Below, one piece after another: positions 30,081-41,146 of a stretch of 64,000 nucleotides of DNA (position 1 is the stretch's first letter; each line of letters starts with the position of its first letter). Below the pieces are notes generated by a model. It was given only the letters and a program-made list of their open reading frames with translations. It made no database searches and had not been told where the DNA came from. The position numbers and the translations under genes were made by a program. The DNA is from Rhodocyclales bacterium. GTDB taxonomy: Bacteria > Pseudomonadota > Gammaproteobacteria > Burkholderiales > Rhodocyclaceae. Where the stretch lies: contig JACRIY010000033.1 in the NCBI GenBank assembly GCA_016235805.1, positions 1-64,000 on the forward strand. Reading direction: 5' to 3'.

Positions 30081-30656
30081 TCATTTCTTCTGGGTGGCCC
30101 GCACGCGCTGCGCCAGGGCGCGCACCTGTTCCGCCGACAGTTCGTCAGGTGTCTTGTCGCGGAAGGCCAACCACAACAGGGCACCGTTGATCAGGACCAG
30201 CGCGACTTCGATGTAGAGGATCGGCGTTACCAGTTGGCGTTGGGAGTTGTCGCCGAAAATGAAATAGAAACCTTCGAAGGTGGGCAGGGCTGCCTTGGTG
30301 ATCGCGGAGTAATACTCGAAGGGTGGGAACAGCAACATCAGCACCAAGTTGATTCCGACAAGCAGGAGCACGGACCGCTGTCGCCAGTTGCCGCCGAGGC
30401 GGCGCGCCTTGGGTGCGGCCGGGGCACGCAGCAGCAGCATGGCGATGCAGGCGTTGATCAGCACCACGATGATTTCCAGCAGGAGGAAATCCATGTTCAG
30501 GATGCGGTTGGGGTGCGGGCCGAAGGCGAAGTAGAAGCCGTCGAAAGTCGGCACGTTGCCGCGTTGCAGGGAAATGTAGTCGTATGGCGGGAAAGCCGCC
30601 AGCAGCAGCAGGTTGGCCACCGCAACGAGCACGGCGATCCGTTGTGAGGTGTTCAT
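30081..30656 (-). CDS. Membrane protein with internal duplication
   Basis: A 191-residue protein of four membrane helices made of two similar halves. Half one (about residues 11-76) runs NLLLLAAFPPYDY, PTFDGFYFAFG, then a helix; half two (about 97-160) runs NLVLMLLFPPFEY, PTFEGFYFIFG, then a helix. The shared FPP(Y/F)(D/E)Y and PTF(D/E)GFYF motifs show an ancient tandem duplication. The C-terminal tail is charged. I do not know its function. It is a single gene between tRNA-Arg and the divergent solute-binding protein gene. Confidence 0.65.
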   Translation of the reverse strand: MNTSQRIAVLVAVANLLLLAAFPPYDYISLQRGNVPTFDGFYFAFGPHPNRILNMDFLLLEIIVVLINACIAMLLLRAPAAPKARRLGGNWRQRSVLLLVGINLVLMLLFPPFEYYSAITKAALPTFEGFYFIFGDNSQRQLVTPILYIEVALVLINGALLWLAFRDKTPDELSAEQVRALAQRVRATQKK

Positions 30657-30785
30657 GACGCTTGTATTGCGGGCGGAATGCCGGCTCCAGTGGGGAATTC
30701 GGCCATAGCGTAATCGACAAGCGATGAGGGTGCAACCGTTTCGGGACCCGCGTCGTTCGCGTATAAACTTGGTCTGTTCGCATGA

Positions 30786-32066
30786 ATGAAAGTTGGCCGA
30801 ATGGGAAAGTATCTCGGAATACTGCTTGGATGCTGCATTGCCGGCGCGGCCCTGGCCCAGGACATCAGCTTGCGCCACGACCTCGACGGCCGTGCGCTGG
30901 ATGCGCTGGCGACGCTGGTGTTGCGCTTCAATGATGGGCTCAAGGGCAAGGGCCGCGTGCTCTTGCAGGACGCGCGTGGCGTGGAGCAGAAGCAGGTGCT
31001 GCCGCACCTCGCCTTGCTCGATCCCGACGACAGCATGGAGATCTTCGCGACGCGACCACGTTTTCGCCCGCTGCACGATGTCATGCGCGAGGCCGGGCAG
31101 AAGCTCGACACGGCGCAGTTCTATCCTCAGGTGGCCGATGCGGTGGATGATGCCGGCGGGCGGATCCAGGCGCTGCCCCTGGCATTGACCCTGCCCGTGC
31201 TGTTCACCAACCGCAGCGCCCTGCGCAAGGCCGGCGTCGACCCGGACCAGCCGATACGAACCTGGTGGGAACTGCAGAAGGTGGCCGGCGAGATTTACGA
31301 CCGTGGCGGCAAATGCCCGCTGACCACGGCCCGCTTCGCCTGGGTGCATTCGGAGAACATCTCGGCGCAGGCCGGCGAGCCGCTGATGGCGAAAGGCGGC
31401 AAGGCAGATCAGGTGTTGCTGAACGGCATGGCCAACGTCAAGCATCTTGCCCTGCTGGCAAGTTGGCAGAAGAGCCGCTACTTCCACTACTCCGGCCCCG
31501 GCCGCGAGGGCAACCGGCGCTTCCTCGGCGGCGAATGCGCGATGCTGACCGGCGAGTCCTCGCTCTTTGCCGAGGCCAGGCGCGCCGGCATTGACGTCGG
31601 CATCCATCCCTTGCCTCATTACGACGACGCCTATGCGGCGAAGCCCAACGATGTCCTGCCCGACGGCGCCGGACTGTGGGTGCTGGCCGGGCACAAGAAG
31701 GACGAATACCGGCTCGCCGCGCACTTCATGAGCTTCCTGATGCGCCCCGAGGTGCAAAAGGAGTGGGTGCAGGCAACCAGCTTCCTGCCGATGACGCCGG
31801 GCGCCCTGGCGGCGCTGCGCAGTTCCGACATTCCGCCGAATCTGCTGGATGCGGCGCAAAAGCGCCTCTCGGTGTCGCGCAAGGGCAGCACCCGGATCAA
31901 GCACGGACCCATTCGCGACCGCCTGCACGCGTTCATCGGCGAGGAAGTGGAGTTCGTGTGGACTACCGACAGGGCGGCCAAGGAGGCGCTGGACAATGCC
32001 ATGCGCCGCGTCAATGAGTCGCTCGTGCCGCCGCCCAGGGCGGGAGCAGGTCCGGTCCGGCGATGA
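30786..32066 (+). CDS. UgpB-like extracellular solute-binding protein
   Basis: A 426-residue periplasmic binding protein of the ABC sugar/glycerol-3-phosphate class. The signal peptide ends around GAALAQ. FTNRSALRKAGVDPDQPIRTWWEL and FLGGECAMLTGESSLF match the family hinge regions. An alternative start at 30801 gives MGKYLGILLG; neither has a clear ribosome site. The stop overlaps ugpQ by four bases, which supports a glycerophosphodiester or glycerol-3-phosphate ligand. No permease or ATPase genes lie nearby, so the transporter is incomplete here. Confidence 0.82.
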   Translation: MKVGRMGKYLGILLGCCIAGAALAQDISLRHDLDGRALDALATLVLRFNDGLKGKGRVLLQDARGVEQKQVLPHLALLDPDDSMEIFATRPRFRPLHDVMREAGQKLDTAQFYPQVADAVDDAGGRIQALPLALTLPVLFTNRSALRKAGVDPDQPIRTWWELQKVAGEIYDRGGKCPLTTARFAWVHSENISAQAGEPLMAKGGKADQVLLNGMANVKHLALLASWQKSRYFHYSGPGREGNRRFLGGECAMLTGESSLFAEARRAGIDVGIHPLPHYDDAYAAKPNDVLPDGAGLWVLAGHKKDEYRLAAHFMSFLMRPEVQKEWVQATSFLPMTPGALAALRSSDIPPNLLDAAQKRLSVSRKGSTRIKHGPIRDRLHAFIGEEVEFVWTTDRAAKEALDNAMRRVNESLVPPPRAGAGPVRR

Positions 32067-32782
32067 TCCATCCGCGCATCATCGCGCACCGCTGCGGCGG
32101 GGCGCTGGCGCCGGAAAATACCCTGGCCGGTTTGCGCATCGCGGCGCGTCTGGGTTGCCGCGGCGTCGAGTTCGACGCCATGCTCGGTGCCGATGGCGTT
32201 CCGGTGCTGATTCACGATGAGACCCTGGATCGCACTACGTCGGGCCGGGGCAGCGTAGCGGCAATCGACTCCACACGCTTGATGCTCCTCGACGCCGGTG
32301 GCCGGCATCATCGTGCCTTCAGCGGCGAGCCGGTGCCGAGCCTCGACCAGGCCCTGCGGCTGTGCGCCTCGCTCGGGCTGTGGGCCAATGTCGAGATCAA
32401 GCCTGCCGCGGGCCAGGAAGCGGAGACCGGGCGTGCCGTCGCCCGCGTCGCGGCGGCCATCGGCGGCAAACTGCTGCTCTCGTCGTTTTCCGCGCAGGCC
32501 TTGCAGGTTTCCGCCGTCGAGGCGCCGCCGTTGCCGCGCGCCATGCTGGTCGAGGCAGTTCCAGCCGACTGGCGTTTCCTGTTGGAACAAACAGGATCGC
32601 TGGCCCTGCATTGCGCGGCGAACGCATTGACGGAGGAACAGGCGCTGGCCGTGCGCAACGCCGGCTTTGCGCTGGCCTGTTACACGGTGAATAGCCGCGA
32701 CGAGGCCGCGCGCCTCTTTGCACGCGGGGTCAGCGCGGTGTTCAGCGATCGCCCCGACCTCTGGCAAGCGGCGGAAATGTAA
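32063..32782 (+). CDS. ugpQ: Glycerophosphodiester phosphodiesterase
   Basis: It hydrolyses glycerophosphodiesters to glycerol-3-phosphate and an alcohol. The 239-residue TIM-barrel protein has HRCGGALAPENT (catalytic His and metal Glu), GVEFDAML, VLIHDETLDRTT (second catalytic His), WANVEIKP and FSDRPDL. There is no signal peptide, so it is cytosolic like E. coli UgpQ. It is coupled by ATGA to the binding-protein gene. Confidence 0.93.
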   Translation: MIHPRIIAHRCGGALAPENTLAGLRIAARLGCRGVEFDAMLGADGVPVLIHDETLDRTTSGRGSVAAIDSTRLMLLDAGGRHHRAFSGEPVPSLDQALRLCASLGLWANVEIKPAAGQEAETGRAVARVAAAIGGKLLLSSFSAQALQVSAVEAPPLPRAMLVEAVPADWRFLLEQTGSLALHCAANALTEEQALAVRNAGFALACYTVNSRDEAARLFARGVSAVFSDRPDLWQAAEM

Positions 32783-32808
32783 GCGGGCTTACCGCCGCTT
32801 ACATTTCC
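32773..32808 (+). terminator. 14-bp perfect inverted repeat at the ugpQ stop
   Basis: The arms 32773-32786 and 32795-32808 are fully complementary with an eight-base loop and include the stop codon. There is no T-tract, so it may be an mRNA-stabilising hairpin or an operator rather than a classic terminator. Confidence 0.5.
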
Positions 32809-32881
32809 ATGTCACCTGGATTGCGGGCCTAGCGTTACTCTGCGCATGGGGTTGTCCCATTCCAGACAAAAGGAGCAACAA

Positions 32882-33262
32882 ATGAAATTCAAGTCGAGCC
32901 TGCTGGTTGCCGTTCTCGCCGCATTCACGCTGCCCGTACTGGCGCAAACCGCGCCGGCGAAGGACCCTGCCGCGACGCCCGGCATCGACAAGCGCCAGGC
33001 CAATCAGCAGCAGCGTATCGACCAGGGCGTGAAGTCGGGCGAACTGACCTCGAAAGAAGCAGCGCGCCTCGAAAAGGGCCAGGAGCGTGTGCAGAAGATG
33101 GAAGACAAGGCCAAGGCCGACGGCAAGGTCACGCCCAAGGAGCGGGCGCGGCTGCAGAAGGCCGAGAACACGCAAAGCCGGCACATCGCGCGCGAAAAGC
33201 ACGACCGCCAGCATGACCGCAACCACGATGGCAAGAAGGATCGTCCTGCCCGCAACAAATAA
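32882..33262 (+). CDS. Secreted small, highly charged helical protein
   Basis: A 126-residue protein with a signal peptide (about residues 1-21, ending VLAQ). The mature chain is Lys/Arg/Glu/Gln-rich and predicted helical, with two similar units around LTSKEAARLEKGQERVQ and VTPKERARLQKAE, and ends in a His/Asp/Arg-rich tail (HDRQHDRNHDGKKD). AAAGGAG precedes the ATG by seven bases. Similar short periplasmic proteins are common in betaproteobacteria, but I do not know their function; the Asp/His tail could bind metal. Confidence 0.7.
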   Translation: MKFKSSLLVAVLAAFTLPVLAQTAPAKDPAATPGIDKRQANQQQRIDQGVKSGELTSKEAARLEKGQERVQKMEDKAKADGKVTPKERARLQKAENTQSRHIAREKHDRQHDRNHDGKKDRPARNK

Positions 33263-33279
33263 GCGCCCGCATCAAATTG

Positions 33280-33306
33280 AGGCCCGCCGTGAGGCGGGCT
33301 TTTCTT
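33280..33306 (+). terminator. Terminator after the small secreted protein gene
   Basis: GCCCGCC-GTGA-GGCGGGC is followed by TTTTC. It lies 18 bases after the stop and before the alaS promoter. Confidence 0.9.
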
Positions 33307-33394
33307 CGCCTGGGTTACTGGTGCGGAGGGTATCCCGGCGATGCGCCTTCATCGCGTAAAATCCGCGTTTTGCCTCTCAGGCTGCCCGCCCGCC

Positions 33395-36016
<2,622 letters not shown>

Positions 36017-36018
36017 GA

Positions 36019-36039
36019 GTCGGCGCCGACGGTACGGCG
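36019..36039 (+). repeat. 21-bp dispersed motif, copy 8 (intergenic)
   Basis: It matches the consensus with one change (GAC for GGC; variable bases GT). It starts two bases after the alaS stop and is preceded by AAGA. It is the only copy outside a gene. Confidence 0.8.
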
Positions 36040-36048
36040 ATTCGCGCC

Positions 36049-36077
36049 ATCACGGCGCCTGCGACGGGCGCCGTGAT
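36049..36077. terminator. Inverted repeat between convergent alaS and phosphomannomutase genes
   Basis: The 11-bp perfect arms ATCACGGCGCC and GGCGCCGTGAT flank a seven-base loop. There is no T-tract on either side. It probably separates the two convergent messages. Confidence 0.5.
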
Positions 36078-36081
36078 CGAT

Positions 36082-37464
36082 TCAGAAGCCGGTGTCCAGC
36101 CCCGGCCAGATCGCTTTCAACGCCGACCGGAATTCGTCCTGGATGCGGCGCAGCGCCGCCTGGGTATCGGCCTCGAAACGCAGCACGATTACCGGCGTGG
36201 TGTTCGAGGCGCGGGCCAGGCCGAAGCCGTCGGCATACTCGGCGCGCACGCCGTCGATGGTGATCAGCTCCTTTGCACCCGGCAGCAGCTTCTTGCCACC
36301 CTGGCGCAGCTTCGCCACCAGCGCGTGCGGCTCGCCTTCCTGCATCTTGACGTTGAGTTCCGGCGTCGAGATCGCGTTGGGCAGGTTCTTCAGCGGCCAG
36401 TTGGAATCCTCCCAGCGCGAGACGATCTCGAGCAGGCGCGCGCCGGTGTAGAGCGCGTCGTCGAAGCCGTACCAGCGTTCCTTGAAGAACATGTGGCCGC
36501 TCATCTCCCCGGCCAGCGGCGCGCCGGTTTCCTTGAGCTTGGTCTTGATCAGGGCGTGGCCGGTGTTCCACATCAACGGTCGGCCGCCCTGGTGGCGGAT
36601 CGATTCGGCGACCCAGCGCGAACACTTCACGTCGTAGATGATCTCTGCGCCGGGGTTGCGCGTCAGCACGTCGGCAGCGAACAGCATCAGCTGGCGGTCG
36701 GGGTAGATGATCTCGCCGTCGCGGGTGACGACGCCGAGGCGGTCGCCGTCACCGTCGAAAGCCAGCCCGAGCTCGGCGCCGGTTTCACGCACGGCACGCT
36801 GCAGGTCGACGAGGTTTTCGGGCTTGGATGGATCGGGATGGTGGTTCGGGAAATTGCCGTCGACCTCGCAGAAAAGCTGGGTTACCGTGCAACCCATGCG
36901 ACGAAACAGGTCGGGTGCGATGCTGCCGGCGACGCCATTGCCGCAGTCGATGACGATCTTCATCGGTCGCGCCAGCCTGACGTCACCGACGATGCGGTCG
37001 ATGTAGGCCTGGCGCACGCTGGCGTGATGCACGTGGCCATGGCCCTCGCAAAAGTCGGCGCTGGCAATACGGCGGCGCAGGTCCTGGATCATCTCGCCGT
37101 ACAGCGTTTGCCCGCCCAGCACCATTTTCAGGCCGTTGTATTCGGGCGGGTTGTGGCTGCCGGTGACCGAGACGCAACTCCCGGTCCCCAGCTCGTGGGC
37201 AGCGAAATAGGTCATCGGCGTCGGCACCCGGCCAATGTCGATCACGTCGGCTCCGGTGGCGGTGATGCCGTCCGCCAGCGCCCCGGCCAGTGCCGGGCCG
37301 GACAGCCGGCCGTCGCGACCGATGACGATGGCCTTGAGGCCGCGCGACACGGCTTCGGTGCCCAGGGCCATGCCGATCAGGCGCACGGTATCGGCGGTCA
37401 GGGTGGTGCGCACGATGCCGCGGATGTCGTAGGCCTTGAAAATCTCGGGGGCGGGTGTTTGCAT
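36082..37464 (-). CDS. Phosphomannomutase/phosphoglucomutase
   Basis: An alpha-D-phosphohexomutase of the AlgC/ManB type that interconverts hexose 1- and 6-phosphates for LPS and polysaccharide precursors. The 460-residue protein has FKAYDIRG (about 9-16), the active-site TGSHNPP phosphoserine loop (about 105-111), the metal motif DGDGDRLG and the sugar-binding GEMSGH. The ATG at 37464 gives the family N-terminus. It is the last gene of a minus-strand run with waaF. A 21-bp motif is read antisense as IASADF. Confidence 0.93.
   Translation of the reverse strand: MQTPAPEIFKAYDIRGIVRTTLTADTVRLIGMALGTEAVSRGLKAIVIGRDGRLSGPALAGALADGITATGADVIDIGRVPTPMTYFAAHELGTGSCVSVTGSHNPPEYNGLKMVLGGQTLYGEMIQDLRRRIASADFCEGHGHVHHASVRQAYIDRIVGDVRLARPMKIVIDCGNGVAGSIAPDLFRRMGCTVTQLFCEVDGNFPNHHPDPSKPENLVDLQRAVRETGAELGLAFDGDGDRLGVVTRDGEIIYPDRQLMLFAADVLTRNPGAEIIYDVKCSRWVAESIRHQGGRPLMWNTGHALIKTKLKETGAPLAGEMSGHMFFKERWYGFDDALYTGARLLEIVSRWEDSNWPLKNLPNAISTPELNVKMQEGEPHALVAKLRQGGKKLLPGAKELITIDGVRAEYADGFGLARASNTTPVIVLRFEADTQAALRRIQDEFRSALKAIWPGLDTGF
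37054..37074 (+). repeat. 21-bp dispersed motif, copy 9
   Basis: It matches the consensus with one change (CAAT for CGNN). It is antisense to the mutase gene, which reads it as IASADF. It is preceded by AAAA. Confidence 0.75.
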
Positions 37465-37495
37465 GACGGGTGCTTGGGCAAGAAGATAAGGCGAA

Positions 37496-38485
37496 TTATC
37501 GCACGCAGCGGAATTCGGCCGACTGACCGGAAAAGTGCGCCAGCAGTCGCTGCGGCAACCAGTCGATGCGGCCCGGCAGGGCATCGTGTACGAAGCCGAC
37601 ATGGCCGCCGTGGCGGTGGATTTCCAGGGTCAGGGCGGCCGGCAGTTGGTCCAGGCGCGGCATGGCCGCGATAGGTAGGAATGGGTCGTTCGCCGCATGC
37701 AGCAGCAGAGTCGGCGTGCGTACGGCGCCGAGCAGCGGACCGGCGCTGCTGCGCGCGTAATAGTCGTCTGCGCCGAGGAAGCCGTGCAGTGGCGCGGTGA
37801 CGGCATCGTCGAAGTCGCGCAGGGTGCGCGCGGACTCCGCGCGGCGCAAGTCGAAGCGGCCGGGAAACCGCTGCGCCTTGGCTCGTGCCGCGGGGATCAG
37901 GGTACGCAGGAAATGCCGCGCATAGACGAGGTTGAACCCCGAAGACAGCGCCAGATTGGCGGCGGCCAGGTCAAGTGGCGCACTGACCGATGCGGCCGCG
38001 TCGACCACATCGGCCGCCGCCGCGCCCTGTTCGGCGAGCCATTTCAGCAGGGCATTGCCCCCCAGCGACACGCCGGCGGCGAATAGCGCGGGGTGACCCA
38101 GGCCGCGCAGGCGGCGCAGGACCCAGTCGATCTCGGCCGAATCCCCGGAGTGATAGGCGCGCGGCAGGCGATTGGGCTCGCCCGAGCAGCCGCGAAAATG
38201 CACCACCACGCCATGCCATCCGCGTTGCGCCACGGTGTGCATCAGGCGCCGTGCGTAATGGCTGCGTGAGCTGCCTTCGAGTCCGTGGAACAGCGCTACG
38301 CAGGGTGCGCCGGGCGCGCCGTCGATCCAGTCGAGGTCGACGAAATCCCCGTCCGGCGTTTCCCAGCGTTCGCGTCGATAGCGCGGTACTGGTCCCTTGA
38401 TCAGCAGTGGCCAGATTGTCTGGGCGTGGCAACCGGGCAGCCACGCCGCTGCCTGGTAGGGTGCGGCGTCGGTGGACGGCCTCAA
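37496..38485 (-). CDS. YheT-like alpha/beta hydrolase
   Basis: A 329-residue hydrolase of the YheT/EMB8 family. It has HAQTIWP near the N-terminus, LFHGLEGSSRSHYAR (oxyanion region), the nucleophile elbow GVSLGGNAL (about residues 143-151), Asp in NDPF and the catalytic His in HGGHVGF. The natural substrate is unknown; esterase activity is likely. It overlaps the SnoaL-like gene by four bases. Confidence 0.88.
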   Translation of the reverse strand: MRPSTDAAPYQAAAWLPGCHAQTIWPLLIKGPVPRYRRERWETPDGDFVDLDWIDGAPGAPCVALFHGLEGSSRSHYARRLMHTVAQRGWHGVVVHFRGCSGEPNRLPRAYHSGDSAEIDWVLRRLRGLGHPALFAAGVSLGGNALLKWLAEQGAAAADVVDAAASVSAPLDLAAANLALSSGFNLVYARHFLRTLIPAARAKAQRFPGRFDLRRAESARTLRDFDDAVTAPLHGFLGADDYYARSSAGPLLGAVRTPTLLLHAANDPFLPIAAMPRLDQLPAALTLEIHRHGGHVGFVHDALPGRIDWLPQRLLAHFSGQSAEFRCVR

Positions 38486-38907
38486 TGCAGGATGCGCGGC
38501 GTGTCGCCGACACTGGCCGGCGGCACCGGCGAGGCGTGGTGCGCCACCATGCGCCAGCCCAGCGCGCCGCGCACATAGACGTTTGTCGCGGCCACAGGCG
38601 CGCTCTGGCTTTCGTTGTCGGCCTTGGCGATGCTTTCCAGCAGCGTGCTGATCATCGCGAACGGGGTGCTGATCGTGGTCTGTTGCGAAAGGCGGACGCG
38701 AAGCTTTCCGCCGCCCGAAAAGACCCGTCGCCAGGCCTCGCGGATTTCGCTGTAACCGACCAGGCGGGGGCCGCCCGGATGCACGCAGACCACTTCTTCG
38801 TCCTCGGCCCAGACCGCCATCATGGCCTCCAGGTCGGAGTTCTCCAGCGCTTCGTAGAAAGCCGCCTCGACATCCTGCGGGCTGGCGAAGATCTTCTGGC
38901 CGGGCAT
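38482..38907 (-). CDS. SnoaL/DUF4440-like nuclear transport factor 2 fold protein
   Basis: A 141-residue single-domain NTF2-like protein: VEAAFYEALENSDLEAMMAVWAEDEEVVCVHPGG is the typical opening helix pair and strand, followed by GYSEIREAWRRVF and a C-terminal WRMVAHHAS strand. This class holds small ligands or acts as an isomerase; no catalytic assignment can be made. It starts two bases after waaF and overlaps the YheT-like gene by four, so it is inside the operon. Confidence 0.82.
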   Translation of the reverse strand: MPGQKIFASPQDVEAAFYEALENSDLEAMMAVWAEDEEVVCVHPGGPRLVGYSEIREAWRRVFSGGGKLRVRLSQQTTISTPFAMISTLLESIAKADNESQSAPVAATNVYVRGALGWRMVAHHASPVPPASVGDTPRILH

Positions 38908-38909
38908 GG

Positions 38910-39902
38910 TCAGCGCAATGCCTGCAGGGTTTGCGCGACGTGCTCGGGCGCGATGCCGTTCATGCAGTCGAAATGTCCGAGCGGGCATTCGCGCTTGAAG
39001 CAGGGGCTGCACGACAGATTCTTCGAGACGATGCGTGCCCGTGGCGACAGGGGCGGCGTGTATGTCGGCGACGAAGAACCGTAGAGTGCCACCAGCGGCC
39101 GATCGAGCGCCGCGGCGACATGCATCAGGCCCGAATCGTTGCTCACCACGCCTTCGGCCGACGCGATCAGGTCGATGGCCTGTTCCAGCGTGCTGCGCCC
39201 GCAAAGGTTGAGCGCCGACCCTCGCGCCGCGTCGGCGATTTCATCGCCGACGGCGGCATCCTTGTCCGAGCCGACCAGCCATGCGGGATTCTCCGGCGTG
39301 GCGACCAGTCTGGCCAGCGCTGCGAAGTGACGTGCCGGCCAGCGTTTGGCCGGGCCGTACTCGGCGCCCGGGCAGAACACCACGGGCCGCGCAGCGGCGG
39401 GCAGGCCCAGCGCTTCGCGCGCCGCCTGCTGTTGCCCGGGCGTCGAATTCAGTCGCGGTTGCGGCAGGTCCGCCGGCAAGGGGCCGGCCAGCGCCGCATA
39501 GCGCTGCGCCAGTTGCGGATGGCGGACGGGGTCGAGCCGGTGGCGCTCGTTGAGCAGCAGGTAGCGCGACTCGCCCTGGTAACCGATGCGATGGGGTATG
39601 CGAGCGAAGTAGGGGACCAGTGCCGACTTCCATGAGTTCGGCAAGACGAAGGAATGCGAGAAGTCGGCGCTGGCGAGACGGTGTCCGAGGGCACGGCGTG
39701 CGCCGAAATTGAAGTCGCCGTGGCGGAAGGGGTTGGCGATGACCGCGTCGACTTCGGACATGCGCCCCAGCAGCGGCGCCGACCAGGCCGCGGCCAGCAC
39801 TTCGATGCGGGCCGTCGGATGATTGCGCTTGAGCAGCGCGAGGAGTGGCTGGGCGAGGATCGTGTCACCGATCCAGGACGGTGCGACGACCAGTATCTTC
39901 AC
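38910..39902 (-). CDS. waaF: ADP-heptose:LPS heptosyltransferase II
   Basis: It adds the second L-glycero-D-manno-heptose to the LPS inner core. The 330-residue GT9 protein has KILVVAPSWIGDTILAQPL at the start, LPNSWKSALVPYFA, CPGAEYGPAKRWP, and VSNDSGLMHVAAALDRPLVALYGSSSP, which are characteristic. A 21-bp motif is read antisense as LASADF just before the LPNS segment, where it agrees with the family sequence. The upstream CHCC zinc-finger gene is 33 bases away. Confidence 0.94.
   Translation of the reverse strand: MKILVVAPSWIGDTILAQPLLALLKRNHPTARIEVLAAAWSAPLLGRMSEVDAVIANPFRHGDFNFGARRALGHRLASADFSHSFVLPNSWKSALVPYFARIPHRIGYQGESRYLLLNERHRLDPVRHPQLAQRYAALAGPLPADLPQPRLNSTPGQQQAAREALGLPAAARPVVFCPGAEYGPAKRWPARHFAALARLVATPENPAWLVGSDKDAAVGDEIADAARGSALNLCGRSTLEQAIDLIASAEGVVSNDSGLMHVAAALDRPLVALYGSSSPTYTPPLSPRARIVSKNLSCSPCFKRECPLGHFDCMNGIAPEHVAQTLQALR
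39663..39683 (+). repeat. 21-bp dispersed motif, copy 10
   Basis: It matches the consensus except T for C near the end (variable bases AG). It is antisense to waaF (LASADF) and preceded by GAGAA. Confidence 0.8.
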
Positions 39903-39935
39903 GCCGGAAGGACAGACCGCGTGGCGCGGCCCGCC

Positions 39936-40142
39936 TTAATGATGGCCCTTGGGCCGTTCGCCGGTGAAACGGTACTGCGTGCCGCAATAGGGACAGGCCG
40001 CTTCGCCCGTGGGGCTCTTCAGGACGTCGATGAAGACCTTGGGATGGCGCGCCCACAGGGGGGCGCCGGGCCTGGGGCAGGCCAGCGGCAGGTCGTGGGC
40101 GGTCACGGCGACCTGGCGCTGGGTTTCGTCGAGAGTGCTCAT
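39936..40142 (-). CDS. CHCC-type zinc-finger protein
   Basis: A 68-residue protein with C-x8-H near the middle and CPYCGTQY at the C-terminal side: the zf-CHCC domain that in mitochondria forms complex I subunit NDUFS6. In betaproteobacteria the gene is regularly found next to ilvE and waaF, as here. The second half (HPKVFIDVL, then CPYCGTQYRFTG) is the conserved core. Its role in bacteria is unsettled. Confidence 0.85.
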   Translation of the reverse strand: MSTLDETQRQVAVTAHDLPLACPRPGAPLWARHPKVFIDVLKSPTGEAACPYCGTQYRFTGERPKGHH

Positions 40143-40162
40143 GTGGGTTCTCCGGAAGGCGA

Positions 40163-41083
40163 TCAGATATAGCTGAGCCAGTCGGCGTGGGCCGGCACCT
40201 TGCCGTTCACCACGTCGAAGAACAGGCTCTGGATTTTGGTCGTGATCGGGCCGCGGCTGCCGGCGCCGATGGTGCGATTGTCGAGTTCGCGGATCGGCGT
40301 CACTTCCGCCGCCGTGCCGGTGAAGAAGGCTTCGTCGGCGATGTAGATGTCGTCGCGCGTGAGGCGCTTGGCAATTACCTGGTAGCCGAGTTCGGCGGCC
40401 AGCGTGATCACGGTGTTGCGCGTGATGCCCATCAGGGCCGAGGCGATCTCGGGTTCATAGATCACGCCGTCCTTGATCACGAACAGGTTCTCGCCCGCGC
40501 CTTCGGCGACAAAGCCATCGACGTCGAGCAGCAGGGCCTCATCGTAGCCGTCCTCGGTTGCTTCCATGTTGGCCAGGATCGAATTGGCGTAGGTGCCGGC
40601 GAACTTGGCGCGCGCCATGTTCACGTTGACGTGGTGGCGCGAGTAGCTCGAAGTCTTGACGCGGATGCCCTTCTCCATGCCTTCCTCGCCGAGGTAGGCG
40701 CCCCAGGGCCAGGCCGCGATCGACACGTGGGTCGCCGCGCCGCGCGGGCTGACGCCCATTTTCTCCGAGCCGTAGAAGGCGATCGGACGCAGGTAGCAGG
40801 ATTCGAGCTTGTTGCTGCGCACGACTTCCTTGTGCGCTTCGATCAGCGTCGGCTTGTCGTATGGCATTGGCATGCGGTAGATGTGCGCCGAATTGAACAG
40901 CCGGTCGGTGTGCTCCTTGAGGCGGAAGATCGCCGTGCCGGAGACGGTCTTGTAGGCACGCACGCCCTCGAATACGGCAAGGCCGTAGTGCAGCGAATGC
41001 GTCAGCACGTGGGTGGTGGCATCGCGCCAGGGCACGAGCTTGCCGTCGTACCAGATGAAGCCGTCACGGTCGGCCATGGACAT
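40163..41083 (-). CDS. ilvE: Branched-chain amino acid aminotransferase
   Basis: A fold-type IV PLP enzyme for the last step of Val, Leu and Ile synthesis. The 306-residue protein has DGFIWYDGKLVPW, LHYGLAVFEGVRAY, AKFAGTYANSILA (around the PLP lysine), EGAGENLFVIKDG and FFTGTAAEVTPI. The ATG at 41083 is preferred over 41077 because GGAGA is eight bases upstream. It heads a minus-strand operon: ilvE, CHCC finger, waaF, SnoaL-like, YheT-like, mutase. Confidence 0.95.
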   Translation of the reverse strand: MSMADRDGFIWYDGKLVPWRDATTHVLTHSLHYGLAVFEGVRAYKTVSGTAIFRLKEHTDRLFNSAHIYRMPMPYDKPTLIEAHKEVVRSNKLESCYLRPIAFYGSEKMGVSPRGAATHVSIAAWPWGAYLGEEGMEKGIRVKTSSYSRHHVNVNMARAKFAGTYANSILANMEATEDGYDEALLLDVDGFVAEGAGENLFVIKDGVIYEPEIASALMGITRNTVITLAAELGYQVIAKRLTRDDIYIADEAFFTGTAAEVTPIRELDNRTIGAGSRGPITTKIQSLFFDVVNGKVPAHADWLSYI

Positions 41084-41118
41084 GGTGGGTCTCCAGCATT
41101 GCGTTGGTTGAAAGTGTG

Positions 41119-41140
41119 ATTTTAGCAGGGGCGCTAAAAT
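41119..41140. promoter_or_regulatory. Symmetrical -10 element between ilvE and nudJ
   Basis: ATTTTAGC, six bases, GCTAAAAT. It reads TAAAAT on both strands. The plus-strand TAAAAT (41135-41140) ends six bases before the nudJ ATG, implying a leaderless nudJ message; the other copy can serve ilvE with a leader of about 30 bases. Confidence 0.45.
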
Positions 41141-41146
41141 GCGCGG

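Noticed and set aside
30081-31928. A single 615-codon minus-strand gene
   Set aside because: Only the part below 30656 is a plausible protein; the rest is opposite the UgpB-like gene.
38490-38520. CGCCGACACTGGCCGGCGGCACC as a possible further motif copy
   Set aside because: The order of blocks differs and fewer than two thirds of the positions agree.
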